From: Pseudomonadota bacterium | GTDB taxonomy: Bacteria > Pseudomonadota > Alphaproteobacteria > Rhizobiales > Xanthobacteraceae | Assembly (NCBI GenBank): GCA_021779635.1 | Contig: JAJYAH010000287.1 | Location: 1-8,232 of the forward strand | Reading direction: 5' to 3' | Length of the DNA: 8,232 nt | Shown: positions 5,188 through 8,232 of the stretch, piece by piece | Numbering within the stretch: the first letter of the stretch is position 1 | Layout: each line of letters opens with the position of its first letter | Notes under the pieces: model-generated | Databases searched by the model: none | Told to the model about the DNA's origin: nothing | The model's input: the letters and a program-made list of their open reading frames with translations, nothing else | Program-made: the position numbers and the translations under genes

Positions 5188-5607
5188 ATGAATGTCACGC
5201 GTTCTGAAAAAGTTGAATCAACTGAAGTGGACAGCAATCTCGCCGCGGTCTCGGAGGTCGAGGCCGGCATCCGCGATTTCGTCCGCAACGACGTCGCCTA
5301 TCTGCGCCGTCCGGCGCCGGGCCTGCTGAGCAGCGCCGAGACGGCGCTCGAGCCCAATCACGAAACCACCGTCAACAACGTCAACTCGCTGATCCAGCGC
5401 GTCGCCGGCACCTCGCTCACGGAAATCGAGAACCTGATTGCCGAACTCGAAAGCCTGCGCGACCTGCTGCATGCCGAAGGTCAGCGGGTGCAGCGCGAAA
5501 TCTCCGGCTATGCCCAGCTGAGCCAGGCCGCGATGAAATCGACGCGCATGATCGCCGATAACGTGACGCAGTGGAAACGCGCCGCCGAAGGCCTTCGCAA
5601 CAGCTGA
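5188..5607 (+). CDS. Conserved hypothetical helical protein
   Basis: 139 residues from the ATG at 5188, preceded by AGGGGA (5175-5180) at 7 nt. An upstream in-frame ATG at 5083 lacks a ribosome site and would add a basic stretch unlike the rest. The protein is almost all alpha-helical and soluble: an acidic N-terminus, FVRNDVAYLRR (31-41), a low-complexity linker (42-60), then a long amphipathic segment (about 62-135) containing LTEIENLIAELESLRDLL and ISGYAQLSQAAM with heptad-like spacing, suggesting a coiled coil or helical bundle. The final part ends in NVTQWKRAAEGLRNS. I recall close relatives in Bradyrhizobium-type genomes, always unnamed. No enzyme motif, signal peptide or membrane segment is present. 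Confidence 0.82.
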   Translation: MNVTRSEKVESTEVDSNLAAVSEVEAGIRDFVRNDVAYLRRPAPGLLSSAETALEPNHETTVNNVNSLIQRVAGTSLTEIENLIAELESLRDLLHAEGQRVQREISGYAQLSQAAMKSTRMIADNVTQWKRAAEGLRNS

Positions 5608-5635
5608 TTGTCGGGGTCTTTCCCGACTTCGATGG

Positions 5636-5677
5636 CCGCCGCCTGCCCTTCATCGGGGCAGCGCGGCGGTTTCGTTT
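5636..5677 (+). terminator. Terminator-like hairpin behind the helical protein gene
   Basis: CCGCCGC (5636-5642) pairs with GCGGCGG (5663-5669) and CTGCCC (5643-5648) with GGGCAG (5656-5661), leaving one bulged C and a 7-nt loop. TTTCGTTT follows at 5670-5677. It lies 28 bp after the stop codon. A smaller hairpin, GTCGGG/CCCGAC (5610-5627), precedes it. Confidence 0.65.
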
Positions 5678-5817
5678 CGGCTGGCATGCCCTTGATCTTG
5701 CCCGGTTTTGGGCCCGCCAGGCTTTGAACTTTACCGCACTCGTTGAACTTCCCGGACCCGGGCCGCGACCAAGAGCAGGCGCCGGGACGCAGCGGCGGCT
5801 CTTTCCCGGGAATCTTC

Positions 5818-5955
5818 ATGAAGACGATCCGGCCGGACAATACCGATCCGATTCCGTTGCGGCCCTCGCCTCACCGGATGGGTACCATCATGCTCCGGTT
5901 TGCCGGACTGTTGTTGCTGGCGATAGTGGTGCTGGCGCTGGTCTGGAGCCGTTGA
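5818..5955 (+). CDS. Single-span membrane miniprotein (45 aa)
   Basis: 45 residues from the ATG at 5818: a hydrophilic N-terminus (KTIRPDNTDPIPLRPSPHR) and one hydrophobic helix, MLRFAGLLLLAIVVLALVWS (about 25-44), ending in Arg. Third codon positions are about three-quarters G or C, coding-like. There is no strong ribosome site; alternative starts are an in-frame ATG at 5743 (25 residues longer, low complexity) and ones at 5878 or 5890 that would leave little more than the helix. The proline- and arginine-rich head followed by one helix fits a small inner-membrane protein with its N-terminus in the cytoplasm. It converges on another miniprotein gene at 6009-6152. Function is unknown, and whether it is translated is uncertain. 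Confidence 0.5.
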   Translation: MKTIRPDNTDPIPLRPSPHRMGTIMLRFAGLLLLAIVVLALVWSR

Positions 5956-6008
5956 TCGCCAGTGCCTTTTTGCGCGCGATTCGGTCGTTATGGTTAGCGG
6001 ATGGTGAC

Positions 6009-6152
6009 CTAACGGTCGGCGATCGGGGCTGCTTCGAGCGAATAGGCGCCGTCCGCATAACCCTTCACCACCATTCCGGTGGCCAGCATCACCGCCAGCG
6101 TCACAGTTGCGAAGATAAAGCCCACCAATTTCAAGCCGCCGCGGTCTACCAT
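6009..6152 (-). CDS. Single-span membrane miniprotein (47 aa)
   Basis: 47 residues. The ATG at 6152 has a good ribosome site (AGGGGA 6 nt upstream on the minus strand), so I prefer it to the in-frame ATG at 6245, which would add 31 residues of unrelated character. A short basic head (MVDRGGLK) is followed by one hydrophobic helix (LVGFIFATVTLAVMLATGMVV, about 9-29) and a polar tail ending in SLEAAPIADR. It could be a membrane anchor or an uncleaved signal-anchor with the tail in the periplasm. It lies 96 bp downstream of the MaoC pair on the same strand, so it may be read through from that operon or have its own promoter; none is obvious. I recall similar short proteins in Bradyrhizobium, without a function. 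Confidence 0.65.
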   Translation of the reverse strand: MVDRGGLKLVGFIFATVTLAVMLATGMVVKGYADGAYSLEAAPIADR

Positions 6153-6248
6153 GGTCGTCCCCTGCCAAATGTCCCGTTGTTCTATTTGACGGGCACAAGG
6201 TTCAAAATCTGTTATCAAAAAATTGTTCCATTTGCCGTGACGCACGCT

Positions 6249-6731
6249 TCAGGCGCCGGCGCTCCGTCGGGGCACGAAGGCCGTCGCCAGCAGCGAAAAC
6301 ACCATGTCGCCGCGCTGGTTGGTGCCGGTGTTGCGGGCCTGCGCGATGCCCCATTCGGGCCGCTTCTCCGACGACCGCAGCGTTTCGATCTCGCTGGCAA
6401 AATGGATGGTGTCGCCCGCCAGCACCGGCTTGATCCACCGCAGCTCGCGAAAACCCGGTGACGGTCCCCAGACCGCGACCTTCTCGCCGCGCGCGGCGGC
6501 CTCCTTCGACTGACGCTGGCCGTCGGCCACCAGCAGCTTCATGCAGACCGAGCCGACATGCCAGCCCGATGCCGCGAGGCCGCCGAACAACGATCTGCGG
6601 CCTTCCTCTTCATCGAGATGAAAGCGTTGCGGATCGAATTGCGCCGCGAATTTCTTGATCAGCTCGGCGGTGAAGGTAAACGATCCGAGCTCGCGACGCT
6701 GCCCGATCTCAAGGTCCTCGAAGAAACGCAT
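6249..6731 (-). CDS. MaoC-like hydratase, second gene of the tandem pair
   Basis: 160 residues, one hot-dog domain of the MaoC type. MaoC-like enzymes hydrate (2E)-enoyl-CoA to (R)-3-hydroxyacyl-CoA or act on related thioesters. The hydratase-2 motif is present as FAAQFDPQRFHLD (28-40), with the expected catalytic Asp33 and His38 five residues apart. SGWHVGSVCMKLL follows, then the FRELRWIKPVLAGDTI strand (about 92-107), the usual V-x-P-V-x-x-G-D block. The gene starts 8 nt after the stop of the upstream paralogue, with an AGGCGAG ribosome site that overlaps that stop. The two proteins share a FAA-x-FDPQ-x-x-HLDEE core and could form a heterodimer. The true substrate is unknown. Confidence 0.88.
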   Translation of the reverse strand: MRFFEDLEIGQRRELGSFTFTAELIKKFAAQFDPQRFHLDEEEGRRSLFGGLAASGWHVGSVCMKLLVADGQRQSKEAAARGEKVAVWGPSPGFRELRWIKPVLAGDTIHFASEIETLRSSEKRPEWGIAQARNTGTNQRGDMVFSLLATAFVPRRSAGA

Positions 6732-6739
6732 AAGCTCGC

Positions 6740-7198
6740 CTACCCCGCCGCGACATCAGTGCGGCGCTGCACGATGATCGGCGAGACCATTTCGCACAAC
6801 GCCTGCCCCGCCGCGTTGCGGACGATGCCCTTGAACGTGACAATTCCGGTGTCGGGACGGCTGCGGGAAACCCTTGCCTCCGTCACATCGATATCGAGCG
6901 TGAGATCGTCGCCCGGCCGCAACGGCGCCAGCCAGCGCACTTCGTTGACACCCGGCGAGCCCAGCGACGCGGTGCGGCCGATATAGGCGTCGAACATCAT
7001 GCGCATCATGATCGAGCAGATATGCCAACCCGAACCCGAGAGGCCCTTCAGCATCGACCGCGACGCCGCCTCTTCGTCGAGATGCATCGGCTGCGGATCG
7101 AACTCGGCGGCGAACGCAAGTATTTCTTCGCGCGTGACGCGGCGCGGGCCGAATGTGCCGAAATGGCCGGGCGGAAAATCTTCGAAGGTGAGCGTCAT
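6740..7198 (-). CDS. MaoC-like hydratase, first gene of the tandem pair
   Basis: 152 residues, a single MaoC-type hot-dog domain. The active-site block FAAEFDPQPMHLDEE (29-43) gives catalytic Asp34 and His39 with the family spacing. GSGWHICSIMMRMMF and then VNEVRWLAPLRPGDDLTLDIDV (about 84-105) complete the conserved core. The start at 7198 is the only one that keeps the first strand (LTFEDFPPGHFG). It has no Shine-Dalgarno sequence: its short leader reads CAACTATCCCCATCC just before the ATG. The promoter at 7226-7254 lies directly upstream. With the gene at 6249 it forms a two-gene operon. Paired MaoC genes are known to make heterodimeric dehydratases in actinobacteria (HadAB, ChsH1-ChsH2), but here both copies keep the catalytic pair. 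Confidence 0.88.
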   Translation of the reverse strand: MTLTFEDFPPGHFGTFGPRRVTREEILAFAAEFDPQPMHLDEEAASRSMLKGLSGSGWHICSIMMRMMFDAYIGRTASLGSPGVNEVRWLAPLRPGDDLTLDIDVTEARVSRSRPDTGIVTFKGIVRNAAGQALCEMVSPIIVQRRTDVAAG

Positions 7199-7225
7199 GG
7201 ATGGGGATAGTTGGAAGGAGGCCCG

Positions 7226-7254
7226 ATTGTGGCCGTTATTTGCAGCAATCTCAA
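7226..7254 (-). promoter_or_regulatory. Predicted housekeeping promoter of the MaoC operon
   Basis: On the minus strand, TTGAGA (7254-7249, five of six consensus bases) and CACAAT (7231-7226, four of six) are separated by exactly 17 bp. Transcription would start about 7 bp further, near 7219-7220, giving a leader of roughly 20 nt. Confidence 0.6.
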
Positions 7255-7407
7255 GCCGCCCACGCGCATGGCTCTTTCTCCACCGGCGGGCACCGCCCTT
7301 CGGTACGCGCCCCTGATCTTGCCCGCGACGACATTCGGAGCTAGGCCGTGAGCTGTAGCAGCCGGGTTTGGACGTAACTCATATTCGACTTGCCGGGAGA
7401 ATGACCG

Positions 7408-7701
7408 ATGTTTGAATTTCGGGATTTGTTTCAGTGGGACCGTTTCATCACGCCCACCATCATCAAGACGTTCTACTGGCTGGTCATCGCGTTGATTGTG
7501 CTGTTCGGAATTGCCGGCGTCTTTAACAGCCTGGCCACGATGGCGGTTAGCCCGTTCGGCGGATTCATTCTGTTGCTGTCCTCGATCGCCAGCGTGGTGG
7601 TCGGCATCATCTTTTCGCGCATCGCCGCGGAATTCATCCTGATCGTATTTCGTATCAACGAGCATCTCGGCGCGATCCGCGACCAGGGAGCGGGGCATTA
7701 A
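7408..7701 (+). CDS. DUF4282-type small membrane protein
   Basis: 97 residues. The ATG at 7408 follows GGGAGA (7395-7400) at 7 nt. The sequence has the DUF4282 pattern: a short amphipathic start (FEFRDLFQWDRFITP), a first hydrophobic helix (FYWLVIALIVLFGIAGVF, 22-39), a short loop, then a second long hydrophobic stretch (GFILLLSSIASVVVGIIFSR, 52-71) running into RIAAEFILIVFRINEHL (71-87), where R-x-x-x-E-x-x-x-V-x-F-x-I-N-E is the most conserved family signature. Members are inner-membrane proteins of unknown function. Its TAA stop (7699-7701) overlaps the stop of the convergent ychF gene. Confidence 0.88.
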   Translation: MFEFRDLFQWDRFITPTIIKTFYWLVIALIVLFGIAGVFNSLATMAVSPFGGFILLLSSIASVVVGIIFSRIAAEFILIVFRINEHLGAIRDQGAGH

Positions 7702-8232
7702 TTGTTGAACCGGAAATGCATGACGTCGCCGTCGGCGACGACATATTCCTTGCCCTCGAGCCGCAGCTTGCCGGCGTCGCGGGCGCCGGCCTCGCCGCCG
7801 AGGGCGACGTAATCGGCATACGCGATGGTTTCGGCACGAATGAAGCCCTTTTCGAAATCGGTATGGATCACACCGGCGGCGGCGGGCGCCCTGGTGCCGC
7901 GGTTGATGGTCCAGGCGCGCGCCTCCTTCGGACCGACGGTGAAATAGGTGATGAGGTCGAGCAACCGGTAGCCGGCGCGAATCAGGCGATCGAGCCCGGC
8001 TTCCTCCAGCCCGAGAGTGTCGAGAAATTCCGCCCTTTCTTCGCGCGACAGTGTCGCGATTTCCGATTCGATCTTGGCGGAGATCACCACGGCGAGCGCG
8101 CCTTCCTTCTTGGCGTGTTCGGCAACAAGCTTGGAGAAATCGTTGCCCTCGGCGGCCGAGCCCTCCTCGACGTTGCACACGTAGAGCACCGGCTTGGAGG
8201 TCAGTAATCCGAAAATGCCGAAGGCGCGCTCT
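7698..8232 (-). CDS. ychF: Ribosome-binding ATPase YchF/OLA1, C-terminal half (runs off the window)
   Basis: 177 residues are visible; the N-terminal G domain lies beyond the right edge (full proteins have about 365). The visible part opens with ERAFGIFGLLTSKPVLYVCNVEE, which is the NKxE-like region of YchF, where the usual NKxD base-specificity motif is replaced by N-V-x-E, so the enzyme prefers ATP to GTP. Next come the helical region with VVISAKIESEIATL and the C-terminal TGS domain with YFTVGPKEARAWTI, TRAPAAAGVIHTDFEKGFIRAE and the canonical end VVADGDVMHFRFNN. YchF binds the ribosome and affects stress responses and translation initiation. The frame is intact to the edge. Its stop (7700-7698) shares bases with the stop of the DUF4282 gene, so transcripts from the two genes would be antisense at their 3' ends. 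Confidence 0.96.
   Translation of the reverse strand, partial: ERAFGIFGLLTSKPVLYVCNVEEGSAAEGNDFSKLVAEHAKKEGALAVVISAKIESEIATLSREERAEFLDTLGLEEAGLDRLIRAGYRLLDLITYFTVGPKEARAWTINRGTRAPAAAGVIHTDFEKGFIRAETIAYADYVALGGEAGARDAGKLRLEGKEYVVADGDVMHFRFNN

Noticed and set aside
6171..6193. Small CCCGT/ACGGG hairpin upstream of the 47-residue protein
   Set aside because: Only five base pairs around an 11-nt loop; such stems are expected by chance in this composition and no riboswitch pattern surrounds it.
5571..6461. Plus-strand frame of 296 codons
   Set aside because: It runs antisense through a MaoC gene and across two convergent small genes and a terminator-like hairpin. The translation is rich in Arg/Gly/His without any domain pattern.
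7229..7351. Plus-strand GTG-started 40-codon frame after a perfect GGAAGGAGG
   Set aside because: The ribosome-site match is striking, but the GTG lies in the -10 element of a strong minus-strand promoter and the peptide resembles no protein I know. A real gene would need conservation evidence.
7195..8178. Minus-strand frame of 327 codons covering ychF and the DUF4282 gene
   Set aside because: It is an alternative frame of ychF continued antisense through the DUF4282 gene, with an arginine-rich translation. The adjacent frame gives an unmistakable YchF C-terminus.

Overview
The window looks like chromosomal DNA of a high-GC alphaproteobacterium, most likely Bradyrhizobium or a close relative in the Nitrobacteraceae. 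The evidence is strong G/C preference at third codon positions, several small proteins I recognise as typical of that group, and intergenic repeats of a kind I remember from it. No search was run, so the genus is an inference.

Layout. 1-69 is an unresolved edge. 70-654 holds a minus-strand MazE-like/MazF-like toxin-antitoxin operon whose promoter lies inside a double palindrome (614-640). 739-1662 encodes a zinc-free NADPH-dependent oxidoreductase of the MDR family (minus). 1663-2440 has no gene but carries a decayed dispersed repeat with a strong nested hairpin (2094-2192) and a second palindromic element (2350-2392). 2441-2701 (minus) is a secreted glycine-rich protein, divergent from a 48-residue lysine-rich protein at 2984-3130 (plus). 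3468-4979 (plus) holds two paralogous NTF2/SnoaL-like proteins on either side of a small membrane protein. 5188-5607 (plus) is a conserved helical protein with a terminator-like hairpin behind it. 5818-5955 (plus) and 6009-6152 (minus) are two convergent single-span membrane miniproteins. 6249-7198 (minus) is a tandem pair of MaoC-fold hydratase-like genes with a good promoter at 7226-7254. 7408-7701 (plus) is a DUF4282 membrane protein whose stop codon overlaps that of the convergent ychF gene, which runs off the right edge.

How the genes work together. Two units are convincing: the toxin-antitoxin operon with its own operator, and the MaoC pair with an 8-nt gap. The NTF2-like/membrane/NTF2-like cluster may be functionally linked, but hairpins and gaps separate its members. 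The rest looks like ordinary core and lineage-specific genes. I see no CRISPR array, tRNA, rRNA, intact insertion sequence, phage gene or clear novel defence system. The most distinctive features are the toxin-antitoxin operator/promoter, the nested hairpin repeat and the set of very small proteins.
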